DNA of 64,000 nt from Artemia franciscana (Eukaryota; Arthropoda; Branchiopoda; Anostraca; Artemiidae), in the NCBI RefSeq assembly GCF_032884065.1, contig NC_088863.1, positions 46,211,797 to 46,275,796 on the forward strand. Reading direction: 5' to 3'. The notes beneath the pieces are model-generated. The model did not search any database. It saw only the letters and a list, made by a program, of their open reading frames with translations, and was not told where the DNA came from. This document shows, one piece after another, positions 1-10,600 of this stretch; position 1 is the stretch's first letter; each line of letters opens with the position of its first letter. The position numbers and the translations under genes are program-made.

Positions 1-178
1 TTTCTTTTGCAATGTAAGAAGAAGAAGATTTTGCCTCCTTCAATAAGATTTAACTTACGTTTAGGCACTATTTAAGGAGAAAAGTCTGAACAAAGTTTAC
101 AGACATTGAACTGCCTTATCAAAGATAAAAGTAGCAAAAGAGCTTTGAAAGTGATTGATAAACTTTTCCTGGAAAATC
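1..178. other. Unassigned sequence at window edge
   Basis: AT-rich sequence with no coding signal or recognisable repeat. It ends where a Helitron-like 5' end begins. Confidence 0.4.
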
Positions 179-274
179 TGTATATACAAAAATAAGTTGT
201 CTGTGTGTTATGTCTGTCGAGTGACGTCATGTTTGTGTGTCGACTGACGTCATGTTTGTCAACTGATGAAATTA

Positions 275-705
275 CAGACCGGGACACCGGGACACAAATG
301 ACGACCGGGACACAGGGACACAGGGAATATAAATGATGATCGGGAACCTCAAAGAGCAATTACAGACTGGGACACCGGGATACAAATCACGACCGGGACA
401 CAGGGAATATAAATGACGACCGGGACACAGGGACACAACTACAAAGGGGACGTCGGGGGCACAGGGAAGATATATAAATGACGACCAGGACACAAGGATT
501 GTTTGAAGAGAGATTACAGACCGGGACACTGGGACACAAATGACGACCGGGATACCGGGACACAGGGAATATAAATGACGACCGGGACAATCAAAGAGAA
601 ATTACAAACTGGGACACCAGGACAAAAATGACGACCGGGACACAGGGAATATAAATGACGACCGGGACAAAGGGAATATAAATGACGACTGGGACACAGA
701 AACAC
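275..705 (+). repeat. Minisatellite inside Helitron remnant
   Basis: Imperfect tandem units built from GACCGGGACACAGGG and AATATAAATGAC blocks, with occasional CTCAAAGAGAAATTACAGA spacers. The same array occurs in the other Helitron copies (about 1540-1700 and 55885-56190), so it belongs to the element. The units leave all frames open in places, which creates spurious minus-strand ORFs rich in Val, Pro and Cys. Confidence 0.85.
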
Positions 706-866
706 ATCATTAGAATAATGAGGTATAGATCTGAATACGGATTGTTTTTCCCATGGACAATTATATGTTGCATGTTCAAGAGTCAGTAAACCTGACAATC
801 TATTTATATGCACAGACAATGGGACAGTGAAAAATGTTGTATATTTGCAAGTTTTACGTAGTTAAA

Positions 867-870
<4 letters not shown>
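700..870 (+). pseudogene. Helitron helicase C-terminal scrap
   Basis: The broken translation keeps the order of the Helitron Pif1-like helicase C-terminus: an Asn-Thr-Asp-Cys-Phe-like stretch, then L-Y-V-A-C-like, then F-I-Y-A and a terminal V-V-Y-P-Q-V-L-like tract. It is disrupted by stops. The same segment recurs at 1698-1805, 56205-56395 and 57690-57835, where more of the helicase is preserved and confirms the identity. It is a short non-coding fossil. Confidence 0.6.

Positions 871-959
<89 letters not shown>
870..959. repeat. (TA)n microsatellite
   Basis: About 90 bases of nearly pure alternating TA at the junction between Helitron remnant A and the 5' end of Helitron B. The length in the assembly may be unreliable. 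Confidence 0.95.
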
Positions 960-961
<2 letters not shown>

Positions 962-1120
962 TCTATATATATAAAAATAAGTTGTCTGTCTGTCTGTGGA
1001 TCAGGTGACGTCATGTTTCTGTATCGGCTGACGTCATGAAGTTAGTTGTCGTCATTTTTGCTATGACGGTGACGTCATTAAAGATATTTAAGACATATAT
1101 GTTCACGTAGAAATCTATTA

Positions 1121-1471
1121 ATGTTTAAGTTTAAAATGACTGATGAACTTACAATGGCAAAAGCTGATGAAGATGCTCAAAGAGTCTATGCCAAAAAACT
1201 TGCTGCTGATAGAGAAAGTCAGAAAAGAAAGCGTGCCGAGGAATCAAAAGAACAGCAAGGAAACAGGCTTGAGGCTAAAGAACGCAAAACCGCGCAGTTA
1301 GATGAAGATCAACCTGGACAGCGAGAGTCAAAACATATCAAAACTGAAAATGATAGCGATGATGATTGGGTTTGGGATTTTGACTTGGATAAGGTCATCA
1401 ATGCCTACCAGATTTTAGTTAAAAAAACAAAGATTCGGCGATATGTATTTCATAGTGAAGCTGAAAAATAA
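1121..1471 (+). CDS. Helitron-type N-terminal protein fragment
   Basis: A 116-residue open frame inside Helitron B. The protein is highly charged: Lys/Arg/Glu-rich repeats around residues 25-65 (for example AAADRESQKRKRAEE-like), then an acidic Asp patch near residues 83-95. Lys/Arg/Glu-rich repeats of this kind are common at the N-terminus of Helitron Rep-helicase proteins; similar decayed repeats flank the helicase remains at 56840-57000 and 57890-57990. No Rep HUH motif or helicase motif is present, so it is probably a remnant rather than a functional protein. The first two in-frame Met codons (1121, 1136) are equally plausible starts. Confidence 0.5.
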   Translation: MFKFKMTDELTMAKADEDAQRVYAKKLAADRESQKRKRAEESKEQQGNRLEAKERKTAQLDEDQPGQRESKHIKTENDSDDDWVWDFDLDKVINAYQILVKKTKIRRYVFHSEAEK

Positions 1472-1539
1472 AGAAGAAAAAGAAAACTGAAAAAAGAAAA
1501 AATGTAAAAAACTAAAAAATACTAAAAAGAAAAAACACT

Positions 1540-1700
1540 CAAAGAGAAATTACAGACCGGGACACAAATGACGACCGGGACAGAGGGAATATAAATAACG
1601 ACCGGGACACTCAAAGAGAAATTACAGACTGGGATACTGGGACACAAATGACGACCGGGACACAGGGAATATAAGTGACGACCGGGACACAGGGACACAT
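1540..1700 (+). repeat. Minisatellite of Helitron B
   Basis: Shorter version of the GACCGGGACACAGGG / AATATAAATGAC array described for Helitron remnant A, in the same orientation and followed by the same helicase scrap. Confidence 0.85.
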
Positions 1701-1834
1701 CATTAGAATAATGAGGTATAGATCTGAATACGGATTGTTTTTCCCATGGACAATTATATGTTGCATGTTCAAAAGTCAGTAAACCTGACAATCTGTTTAT
1801 ATGACACAGGGACACAACTACAATGGCGCGTAAC

Positions 1835-1914
1835 TAATATGGCGCTTAACGACTTACGCACGCGGGGGGGGGGCTTGGGGGGGCGCGAAGCACCCTACCA
1901 ACTAGGTGTAGCTA

Positions 1915-1983
<69 letters not shown>

Positions 1984-2093
1984 CAGGTGGGACAAAGGGA
2001 CACAACTACAATGGCGCGTAACTAATATGGCGCGTAACGACTTACGCGCGCGGGAGGGCTTAGAGGGGCGCGAAGCGCCACCCCAACAGCTAG
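1835..2093 (+). repeat. Tandemly duplicated Helitron 3' terminus
   Basis: Two successive copies of the 3' module (GGCGCGTAACTAATATGGCG, a G-rich tract, a GCGCGAAG hairpin, CTAG). The inner one ends at about 1915 with a damaged hairpin, then a (TA)n run (1915-1979) and an ACAGGTGGGACA linker lead into the outer one ending at 2093. A duplicated terminator could reflect use of alternative ends or a nested insertion. Confidence 0.65.
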
Positions 2094-2624
2094 TCTAATA
2101 TAAAAAAAGGTTAGTAAAATTGATTTATTTTATTTAACAAACAGCAAAATATCACTTTGATCATGATTTTCGCCTCTCCAGAGAAAACTTGCTCAAAAAG
2201 TTCTTAAAATTAGCTGAAAACAAAGAAGTCAAACCTTCTTAATTCTTGGCACAGGGTTAGTTAATTTTTCTGTCAAAAGTGTTAACAGAACAACAATATT
2301 TAGTCTTGGAGAAAGGTCCAAAATTTTGTTTTAATTAAATAAGGTCCCCGTAAAGGAAATTATTTCTTTAATAGAAACATCTTTACACATAAACGTAAGA
2401 CTAGTAAAAGATGTTAACTATTACAAAAGCAGATAAGAGGAACACTTTAGTAGTGATGAATACTAAGGACCACAAAACAAAACTAAGGAATTTATTGAAG
2501 GGTGAAAGAACCTATGAAAGGCTATCTTATGATCTAGCAGACTCGTAAACAGATAAGTTTAAAAACAAATGAAAGTGATTGAAAGACAAAGGAAAGATTA
2601 CACCTAAACTTTATTATAAATGCT

Positions 2625-2880
2625 CTTAACCTCTAGTTACTTGATAATAAACCTGTTCAGGCAAATGAAACCAATGATGCAGAAAATAGGAATTCAAAAA
2701 ATCTGTATCTGTAACTCCTCTGAAAAAAATAAGAAAATTAAAAAATTTGTTATTATTTTGTTTTGCATAGATGCCACTGTTTTATTTCTATTGCATTACT
2801 TATCTGTTGAAAATGGCTGGTGTGTATGTGCCCAAAATTTCCAGTGGTTTGCTACTGTTTGCACCGTCAAATAATAGGAC
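2625..2880 (+). repeat. Interspersed repeat, copy 1
   Basis: About 250 bases sharing with 4655-4935 a colinear string of matches: CCTCT-GTTA, CAAATGAACCA-like, GGAATTCAAAGAAAT-like, TCTGTAACTC-like, ATTATTTTGTTTTG, and TGTGTATGTG followed by CCAAAAT. It interrupts PLE 1. Family unknown; possibly a SINE or a piece of the PLE's own non-coding region. Confidence 0.5.
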
Positions 2881-3049
2881 TGTCACTATTCAGCTGTTAT
2901 TTCTAAGTTTTAGATTTAGGGGGAATTGATGAAAAATTTTGATCCATTGAGTTGAATTTATAACTCATATCAAGATGACTGACCATCTAGTATGTCAACA
3001 AAAGCAAGTGAAGAAATCATTAAAGAAGTCATGGAAAATAGTTTCAATC

Positions 3050-3460
3050 ATAAATTACTACTACTACTTACTACTCAACAGACCATTAAGCCACCTGAGG
3101 TCACCACAGCTACGCACGCTCCCCCTCCATCCTATTTTACTCACAACCTTCCTCATTACACCCTTCCAGGCAGTTCCCATTTCCATTAAATCTTCCTTTG
3201 CAACATCTCCTCACTCAAACCACAGATGAAATGCTTTCTATTTAGCCCTGGACGGTTGTCCAAAAAGAACAATCTTTGGCAATCAGCCATCCTTTGTCTG
3301 CAGAATGTGCCTTACCCACCCCAACCTTTCTTTCATTACAGCCCTAGAAAGCAGGATTAAAGTACATGTTTTTGTACAGCCTACCATTCAAAATACAGTT
3401 AGTCAGCTGCATACCCAAAATAATCCAACGTAATAAGTGGTTAAACAGATCTGGAAGTCA
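3050..3460 (+). repeat. Interspersed repeat with CTACT tract
   Basis: Begins with an ACTACTACTTACTACT tract and a CCACCTGAGGTC segment. It contains CCCTAGAAAGCAGGATT and a GTTAGTCAG end. The last 120 bases reappear in reverse orientation at about 5930-6010. Class not determined. Confidence 0.45.
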
Positions 3461-3753
3461 ATGTAATAATGGATTTAGTAAGGTTGAGTAATATTTTCTC
3501 TTATTGTGTAATATGTACTCTTATTCTTTTCAATTCAGAAAGGAATTATTTACCAGATAAATGGTTTACCTATGGAGGGGGAGGCTCTATTAAGTCAACT
3601 ATTAGCATATATTTTTGTTGAAAAAACAGAAACAATAGCATTAAACTCATTTCTCAAAACACAAATTCTGGGTACATTATATGGAAAATATAATTTCAGT
3701 ATGGAATCATGAAGAGAAAGAACTAGGAGTTTTTTTAATATCTCTTTTTTTCA

Positions 3754-4044
3754 GTGGGAGCGGATTTAAATTTTAGAGTTGAATTAACAGCAGATGGGAT
3801 ACTCCCTTCTCTAGATGTTCTTCTTTCAAAGAATGAAAATAATCTGGATTTTAAAATATATAGGAACCCAACTAACAACAATAGATTTTTGTCTTGTTTC
3901 TCAAGTCATGCTTGCCTAGTAAACGTTGTTTTGACCATAACTTTAACAGACTGCATTGTTAGTATCCATTCTTCATATTTCATAGAGGACGAGTTGTCTT
4001 TTCTGCAATATGTAATAATAAGTAGCAATTATCAAATTACTTAA
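3754..4044 (+). pseudogene. PLE 1 reverse transcriptase C-terminal part
   Basis: A 96-residue open segment. Its first half matches the Penelope RT tail: a Phe-x-Val-Glu strand, Gly-x-Leu-Pro-x-Leu-Asp, then Ile-Tyr-Arg-Asn-Pro-Thr and Asn-Arg-Phe. The corresponding family motif is usually Tyr-Arg-Lys-Pro-Thr. The frame continues 40 bases on in another frame (4086-4298), where the pre-endonuclease linker sits. No initiation signal makes sense here; it is an internal fragment. Confidence 0.7.
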
Positions 4045-4654
4045 TTGACCAGACTATATCAACAAGAAGAAAAAAGTTTCAGGAGATGTCAAAGGAATTC
4101 TTAAATTTAACTGAGGATAAGGATAATTTTTGTACTTTACCCTATGTTCCAGGGCTGCACGAAAACATGAAAAGAATTTTACAATTCAATGGTTTAAAAG
4201 TAGCTTTAAAAATCAGCAATACTATAAGTAGTTTTCTGAATTCTGGAAAGGATAGAACTTCAATGTTATGGCAAAGTGGGTCTATCTGCAAAGTGTAACT
4301 GTTATGGCAAAGTGGGTATATGGCAAAGATCCCATATGCTTGCAGAATCTCCTATATGGATCATACTAACCAGAATTTAGAAATGAGACAGCTACAACAT
4401 CAAGAATCGATTTTTCAACCCTAAAATAAAAATAAAAAGCTGAAAATTTCACATCAGCTCTAGCAGAACACGTTTCTAATTTTCCTGCCCAATTTATTAT
4501 GTTTCTAGGGATATCTTTGATATCTAGGGACCAAGGTTTAAAATAAGTTTCCAGGGAAACCTCTAAAACCATAAAAAAAAACTCGCTTTGAACAGAGATG
4601 CAGGTGAATTTCGCTTAAATTCAGCCTGTAACAATTTACTTTGATCAAATCAAG

Positions 4655-4935
4655 GAAGTTTTATTTCTCCCAATGCTTTTGACCTCTGTTTACCTGATAA
4701 CAAAGCTTTCCATACAAAGCAAGCTAATGAACCAGAAACTAGGAAGTCAAAGAAATTTGAATCTGTAACTGCTTTAAAAAAAAGAGCTTGGAACAATTTA
4801 TAATTATTTTGTTTTGTATAAATATTGATGTTTATTTGTTTTATTTTAGTTTATCAGCTGAGAACAGCCACTGTGTATGTGACCAAAATATCCAGACAGT
4901 TCTACTTTACCCAGTTTTCACAAACTACTCAGGTC
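4655..4935 (+). repeat. Interspersed repeat, copy 2
   Basis: Second, diverged copy of the 2625-2880 sequence in the same orientation, just beyond the PLE remnant. With copy 1 it brackets the C-terminal RT segment, so it could be a repeated non-coding flank of the element. Confidence 0.5.
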
Positions 4936-5336
4936 TCCTGCTGTAAAGCTTTTTTTTATATGGTAATTATTTGTATTGAAAATTACCACAGCAATTCAAC
5001 AGCTTATTGGCTTACAGAACCAGATATCTTTATGAATGCTTTTTTGCCATATATAACATGCAAAAACAAGCAGTTGAGATAGGTCTTGCACATTGGTAGA
5101 CTTATCTAGATGTAGAGGATAGTATCTACTACTAATACTCTCCATATCAATTCATCATCCATCCATTCAGCAAATTTGTCTAATTTTTTTTTAATAGACT
5201 TTGGCAGTCTTTTGAATACAGAGATACTCATTACATTGGGATAGGCTTTGAGTTATTGAGAACAGAAAAAATGAACATATGCAACCTTAAAACTATTAAA
5301 CATTGGCAATATTTTATTTGTGCAAGAACTTAAAAA

Positions 5337-5420
<84 letters not shown>

Positions 5421-5929
5421 TTGTTTCTAGCCTAGTAAAAAGTTTGCCACCATAATTGAACCCTTTGGATTATAAATCCTTCTGTTGGTTCCCCTGAATA
5501 TTTGGGTACCTCAACTCTTAGAATTACATTGCTACTTATTTCTTGATGGACAATTCCTTGCAAAATGACCAATGAAATGACACACATAACATTTTTCTGG
5601 TAGTGTTTTGCTTTACTGGCTACCATTCTATTGGTTGCTAGAGGAAAACTTGTGGGGGAGGGGTATTGTAGTTTTCAGGTGTATACAGCTTTGAATTACA
5701 CTTGGTGCTGGTTTGGGTGAGGGGCCTCTTTTACTGACTGAGGATTATATTTCTAGGCTTTTAATTTCTGTACTATAGTGTGCACATGGAAATTTATTGA
5801 ATGTTATGACCCCATTGCATATCATATTACAGTGACCAAGTAGGGTTCTGAAGCATAGGCACTCCAAAAAAGAGAATGATTTACTAGATGTTTTTAGAGA
5901 AATTGTTTTGGGTACCTAACTGACTGACC
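4936..5929. other. Non-coding stretch with (TA)n microsatellite
   Basis: AT-rich sequence with a nearly pure TA run at 5340-5410. No coding motif or recognisable element is seen on either side of it. Confidence 0.5.
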
Positions 5930-6010
5930 ATATCTCAAACTTTATGCTGTATAAAAATGTGGTTCAATCCTGCTTTCTAGGGCTATACCAAGAGAAAGGA
6001 TACTTTCCTC
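5930..6010 (-). repeat. Inverted partial copy of the 3340-3420 repeat
   Basis: On the minus strand it contains ATAGCCCTAGAAAGCAGG, a CCACATTTTTATACAGC-like stretch and a GGTCAGTCAG end. This matches 3345-3420 with few changes. Confidence 0.55.
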
Positions 6011-6179
6011 AGATGACTAAAAACAGATTGCCAATGATTTTCTTTGTTTGCCACCTATCTAGTATCAAACACAAAATAAGTCGTCACAAATGGGTAGGAA
6101 GATGATACAAGGAAAGATTTCCGGGAAATCAAAACTTCCTGAGGAGGGGGGGGGTAGAGAGGGAGGCTTTGAATAGATT

Positions 6180-6658
6180 GGGGCTGGGTGCTGCAGTAAG
6201 TTACACCAACTATTGTATTGGCTATAACTTCGAGAAAAATAACGTTTTGTTGTCTGCAGGAAGAGAAAAATCTTTATTTAATGGTGGAATTCAGAATAAA
6301 TTAACTGGACTTGAACTGAAGAATTTTGTGTGCAAACTTCAGTGAAATTAACTAGTTGGACGTTATTGAAGACATACTGGGCCAGAATATTCAAATATTC
6401 AGAATTGATGATGGTGATGCAATATGGCAACACCAGCTGTTTTTTGCTCTGTGAATAATAGTGAATTGTGGCGGATATAGAACACTAACCAAAGAACAAA
6501 ATTGGCAAATATACTAAACCAAAACTGTAGAACCAGAAAAAAGAACTTTTCCTGTGTAATATGGACCAGTGTTAGACTTCCAGAACCGCGGTTGTGAATA
6601 AAAGTGCTGCCACCTACGAGTACGAACTAATTACAGACTTTTCGAGAAAGAACCACAG
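6180..6658 (+). other. Probable 5' leader of LINE 1
   Basis: About 480 bases without ORFs directly upstream of LINE ORF1. They are less AT-rich than the surroundings near the ORF. The true 5' boundary of the element cannot be set without a second copy. Confidence 0.4.
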
Positions 6659-7621
6659 ATGGCATCGCAGTCATCTAAGCGGAAGAAAGACAGTCCGATT
6701 AAAGGCCAAGACAAATGCTCAGCGTGCGCGGTAGCATTAGACCCTAACTCATCTGCCCTTGAATGTGATTCTTGTGAAAATTGGCTATGTATAAAGTGTT
6801 TGGAGATGCCCCTAGCTGAGTACAATCTTTTCACAAAGATGACAAGGCGAATTGGTTGCCAGTGGGTATGCCCAGTGTGCAAACTCAGGGCACCGCAGTC
6901 GTCCAATCAAAGTAACATTGGTAACCAAGTAAAAACCCTCCTTTCCGAGTTTGAAGATCGAATCACAAAAAAGTTTGATGATTCGTTCGACTTATTTAAG
7001 GACAGTATCACAAAAGAAATAAGCGAGGCAGTAAACCCACTCAGTGATCGGATCTCCAACATTGAAAGAGACATGGCATCTAAGTGTTCTGTTGCTGATG
7101 TCGATAGCAGAATTTCTAAACTAGTCGCGGAGGGAAAAGTTGGTACTGACCTAGAGGACCAAGTCCTAAAAGTGATGAGGCAGGATAGGGACAGACAACG
7201 CAGGAAACTGAACCTCATCGCTTACGGTGTCTCACCTACAGACGATGATACAAACTTTGTGATCCAGCACCTAGCCTCAGATTATAGTCTCCCCGGCGTC
7301 AAAATTCTGAACCTGAAAAGACTCGGTGCAAACAAACCACCCACCCAGCAAGTCCCAGACCGCCCTCCCCCGATTCTTTTTAGTGTTACAGACATTGCCA
7401 CCAAGGTAAAGATCTTGAAAAAATCCGTCGAGCTGAAAGCAGACATACAGTTCCACAGCGATGAGTCCCGAGAGGACAGAGCTAAACGTAAGAGCGCTAC
7501 AGAGGAACTTAAAAGACGGATTGCAAATGGTGAGACTGACCTCAGAGTACGGAACGGCAAAGTCGTTTCAAAAAACGGTCAGCGAGCTCCACCCCCAGCA
7601 TTGGGGGCGATGGAGCACTAG
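6659..7621 (+). CDS. LINE 1 ORF1 protein with PHD-like zinc finger
   Basis: A 320-residue protein, likely the RNA-binding and chaperone partner of the ORF2 enzyme. Residues 20-74 form a zinc cluster: C20-x2-C23, C36-x2-C39, C44-x2-C47, C71-x2-C74, with Trp42 and Trp69 at the usual PHD positions. The His expected at position 44 of a Cys4-His-Cys3 PHD finger is Cys. Residues about 90-150 are rich in heptad-like Leu/Ile/Phe and charged residues and probably form a coiled coil for trimerisation. Residues about 175-300 are basic (RQDRDRQRRKLN and later KRKSATEELKRR) and resemble the C-terminal domain of CR1/Jockey ORF1 proteins. The first Met follows a stop-rich leader; ORF2 starts 38 bases after the stop in another frame. 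Confidence 0.85.
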   Translation: MASQSSKRKKDSPIKGQDKCSACAVALDPNSSALECDSCENWLCIKCLEMPLAEYNLFTKMTRRIGCQWVCPVCKLRAPQSSNQSNIGNQVKTLLSEFEDRITKKFDDSFDLFKDSITKEISEAVNPLSDRISNIERDMASKCSVADVDSRISKLVAEGKVGTDLEDQVLKVMRQDRDRQRRKLNLIAYGVSPTDDDTNFVIQHLASDYSLPGVKILNLKRLGANKPPTQQVPDRPPPILFSVTDIATKVKILKKSVELKADIQFHSDESREDRAKRKSATEELKRRIANGETDLRVRNGKVVSKNGQRAPPPALGAMEH

Positions 7622-7659
7622 ATGCACAGCCAGACGAAAGACATGTAAATAGTAGTTTA

Positions 7660-10600
7660 GTGTCATTTAACAGTGTATTATATAGTAGTTCCATATCAGC
7701 TCAAGAACATTCATCGGAATGCAGTTTTGAAACTGCCAAATCTGACACTAGCTGCGTTCTTTCTGTTGAATTGGAATACAACTCGCCAGATTCTTATTCA
7801 ACTGACGCAGCATCTAGCAAAGCAGACGAAAGTCCGTCATCCAACGATGACGTGCTAGTTCCAGCGGGCTCAGGAAGAAGAAGAAGCAGACAGAAACAAG
7901 TGATGAAAGTGTTGTCAACAAACATTGACTCCTTGCCAAACAAGCTGAATGAGCTAAAAGTGTTGCTGGCTCACGAAGATATAGACGTTGTGTGCTTAAG
8001 TGAAATTTCCCCAAAAAACTCTCAAAATAGACTGGAGGATAGCCATATTCAGATACCAGGATACACAGTCATTTCGAATCTGGACAGACCCAATGTGAGG
8101 AGAGGAGTTGCCATATACATCAAGTCAGCCTTGAAGGTAAATAACATTGACCTTTTCACAAGTGCCAATTATTTTTGGGTAGAGTCTATCCTGGTTGAAT
8201 TGACAGTAGGGTCTGAAAAGTTTAGAATTGGCGTGATTTACCGTAGCCCTTCCTCCCCCAGCTCCGAAGAATCATTTCAGTATGTGGCAAATATTATAAA
8301 TGAAATGACAATATGTAACCCCAAAAATGTCATCATCACAGGAGACTTTAACATGCCGGACACCAGGTGGGTCGATGGTTTAGGCTTTACTCTTCAAAAC
8401 AACTATACCAATCCAACTCTTGAAGCCTTTGCTGATAACCTGCTGGTCCAGACAGTTGAGTTCCCTACCAGACATAGAGATCATCAAACTCCATCTCTCC
8501 TTGATCTCGTTCTGTCAAACAACCCCGAAAAAATTATGTCAACAGCAAACTTACTCCCCCTTGGAGCAAGCGACCATCTTTGTATCCTGAGTGCAATAAT
8601 CTTGAATCAGATACCAACCAACAAAATCAAACGAACGTTTGTTGATTACAAGAAAATACGCCAGGACCTACAAGAGATTGAATGGGAAAACTCCTTGCAA
8701 CAAGACACTGAAGCATCCTGGGAGCTTTTCAAGGACATACTACTGAGTCTTGAGTTGAAGCATACGAAAACTTACTTCTCAGAACGTCCCAGAACCCTTC
8801 CGTATATGTCACCACAGCTAAAAAAAGTCATTAATAAGAAAAAGAAAGCTTGGAAAAAGTATAAAAATTGTGAGAGTGCAGCCCATCTAGAGCAGTACAA
8901 AAAGGCCAGGAACAAACTGAGAAATGCGACCAGAAAAGCAACCATAAGATATGAGGAGTCGATAGCACTAGAGGCAAAAACCAATCCAAAAAAGTTTTGG
9001 AGATATGTCACTTCAAACAACCCAAGCCGCAGGTCGATCCATCATTTTACCTCCAGCGATGGAACCAAAATAACCAACCCATTGGTAATGGCAGATACCC
9101 TCAATCAATGCTTCTCGTCAAATTTCTCTAAAGACCCTGGATGCCCCCCACCGGATATGCCAACCACCCACATCAAACACCCTATGCCACCGATCCAGTT
9201 CACAGCTTGTGATACTTACAAGCGCCTAAAAACTTTGGACCCATCCAAGGCAAAGGGACCCGATGGCATCCATCCTAGGTTGCTGAAGGAGACCGCAGCT
9301 GAAATAGCGGAACCCCTGACAAGAATATTCCAGATGTCAATAGCTTCCAAAACTATTCCCTCTGACTGGAAAACAGCAAATGTCATGCCAGTTTTCAAAA
9401 AAGGACAGAAAGATAAACCACAGAATTACAGACCCATCAGCCTGACTTCTGTCCCATCAAAAGTCATGGAAGGCGTCTTAAATGATGCAATCGTTGCACA
9501 TCTGGAAACTAACAGCCTGTTATACGATGGACAACATGGTTTCAGGAAGGGTCGCTCTGTGGAGACAAACCTAATTCAATCATATGACATAATCACCAAG
9601 ATGATTGAGGAAGGCCTTCCAGTTGACGTACTCTTGCTGGACCAAGCCAAAGCTTTCGAGAAGGTAGTACACTCGTACCTGGAAAGGAAACTAGAGTTCT
9701 ATCAACTCCACCAAGATGTAAGGGAATGGATTATCCAGTTTCTCAAGGATAGAATACAGAGGGTGATGATGTATGATGAGGAGGGGAATCAAATCATGTC
9801 AAACCCAACTCCAGTGCTCAGCGGAGTTCCGCAAGGAACTAAACTGGGACCTACCCTCTTCAACATGTTCATCAATGACTCAGCCCAGTCAGTGCAAAAT
9901 GACCTTAAACTGTTTGCAGACGACTCGAAATTGTTTGGCCCAGTCGCAAACAACCAACAGTGCGCAGCTCTGCAGGCAGATCTGCACACCCTCAACAACT
10001 GGTCCTCTTCCTGGTCCCTCGAGTTTAATGCTGAAAAGTGCAAAGTCCTACATCTTGGCCCTAAGAACCCAGGAATGACATATACAATGACAGATCGTAC
10101 TGGGAAGCTCATAACTTTGGAAACTGTCACCGAAGAAAGAGACCTTGGGGTCATTGTTGATGACAAAATGAAATTCCATAGTCACAGCAAATACCTAGCT
10201 GCAAATGGCAACAGGTCCCTTGGTCTCATCAGACGTAATATCACCAGTAGATCTCCCAGGACAATCAGGAAGCTATATACAGGACTGGTCAGACCGCAAC
10301 TTAAGTACGGAGTCTCTCTTGCCGTTCCCCACTATGTCGTGGACAAGAAGATCCTTGAGAGCGTTCAGCGGAGGGCTACAAAACTACCAACCAAATGTAA
10401 GAACCTCTCGTACCCTGAACGCCTCAAGAAACTCAAGCTCCCAACCCTGACGTACAGGAGGAAACGCGGAGATGCAATCCTGACCCACAAGCTGCTGGAG
10501 AATGGTGTCACACCAGGGCTTTTTAATAAGTCGCTCTCTAGCCACACCCGGGGCCACACCAAGAAGCTCCAGCAACAAAGAAGCTCACGGAGAGAACGTT

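Larger units (their letters stand above)
179..961 (+). mobile_element. Helitron remnant A (3'-truncated)
   Basis: It starts with a sequence close to the 5' ends of the two better-preserved Helitrons in this window (AT run, then AAAATAAGTTGTCTGT, then a TGACGTCATG block). It continues into a minisatellite and a scrap of Helitron helicase C-terminus, and ends in a long TA run directly abutting the 5' end of the next Helitron. No 3' hairpin with CTAG is seen, so this copy is probably truncated or fused to its neighbour. It is non-autonomous in its present form. Confidence 0.6.
962..2093 (+). mobile_element. Non-autonomous Helitron B
   Basis: The 5' end reads TCTATATATATAAAAATAAG followed by a CTGT-rich tract. 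The 3' end has a GC-rich hairpin (about 2065-2083, arms around a GAA loop), a short spacer and CTAG before a T. TC start, 3' hairpin and CTRR end are Helitron hallmarks; these elements insert between A and T without a target-site duplication. Inside are a short N-terminal protein remnant (1121-1471), the minisatellite (about 1540-1700), a helicase scrap (1698-1805) and a duplicated 3' module. It lacks Rep and most of the helicase, so it would depend on an autonomous relative. Confidence 0.8.
2150..4320 (+). mobile_element. Decayed Penelope-like element (PLE 1)
   Basis: Pieces of a Penelope-type reverse transcriptase occur in order with stops and frameshifts. About 2270-2580 gives an N-terminal stretch with S-L-E-K-G-P-K-F-C-F-N, then A-D-K-R-N-T-L-V-V-M and L-L-K-G-E-R-T-Y. 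About 3754-3960 gives the late RT region (G-I-L-P-S-L-D, then a K-I-Y-R-N-P-T motif, then N-R-F). About 4086-4300 gives L-P-Y-V-P-G-L and the Y-x-x-K-R-I-L linker that precede the endonuclease in this family. The central RT with its catalytic Asp residues is missing, replaced by about 1.1 kb of non-coding repeat. It is clearly dead. Confidence 0.75.

Noticed and set aside
72..819. Cluster of minus-strand ORFs rich in Val-Pro-Val-Cys repeats
   Set aside because: They are translations of the GACCGGGACAC minisatellite. The repeats have no gene-like codon pattern and recur wherever the array occurs (also 1522-1815, 55810-56131).
9789..10166. 125-residue minus-strand ORF inside LINE 1
   Set aside because: It is antisense to the conserved RT palm; no independent motif or start context. 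Other short ORFs overlapping 7282-10852 were rejected likewise.
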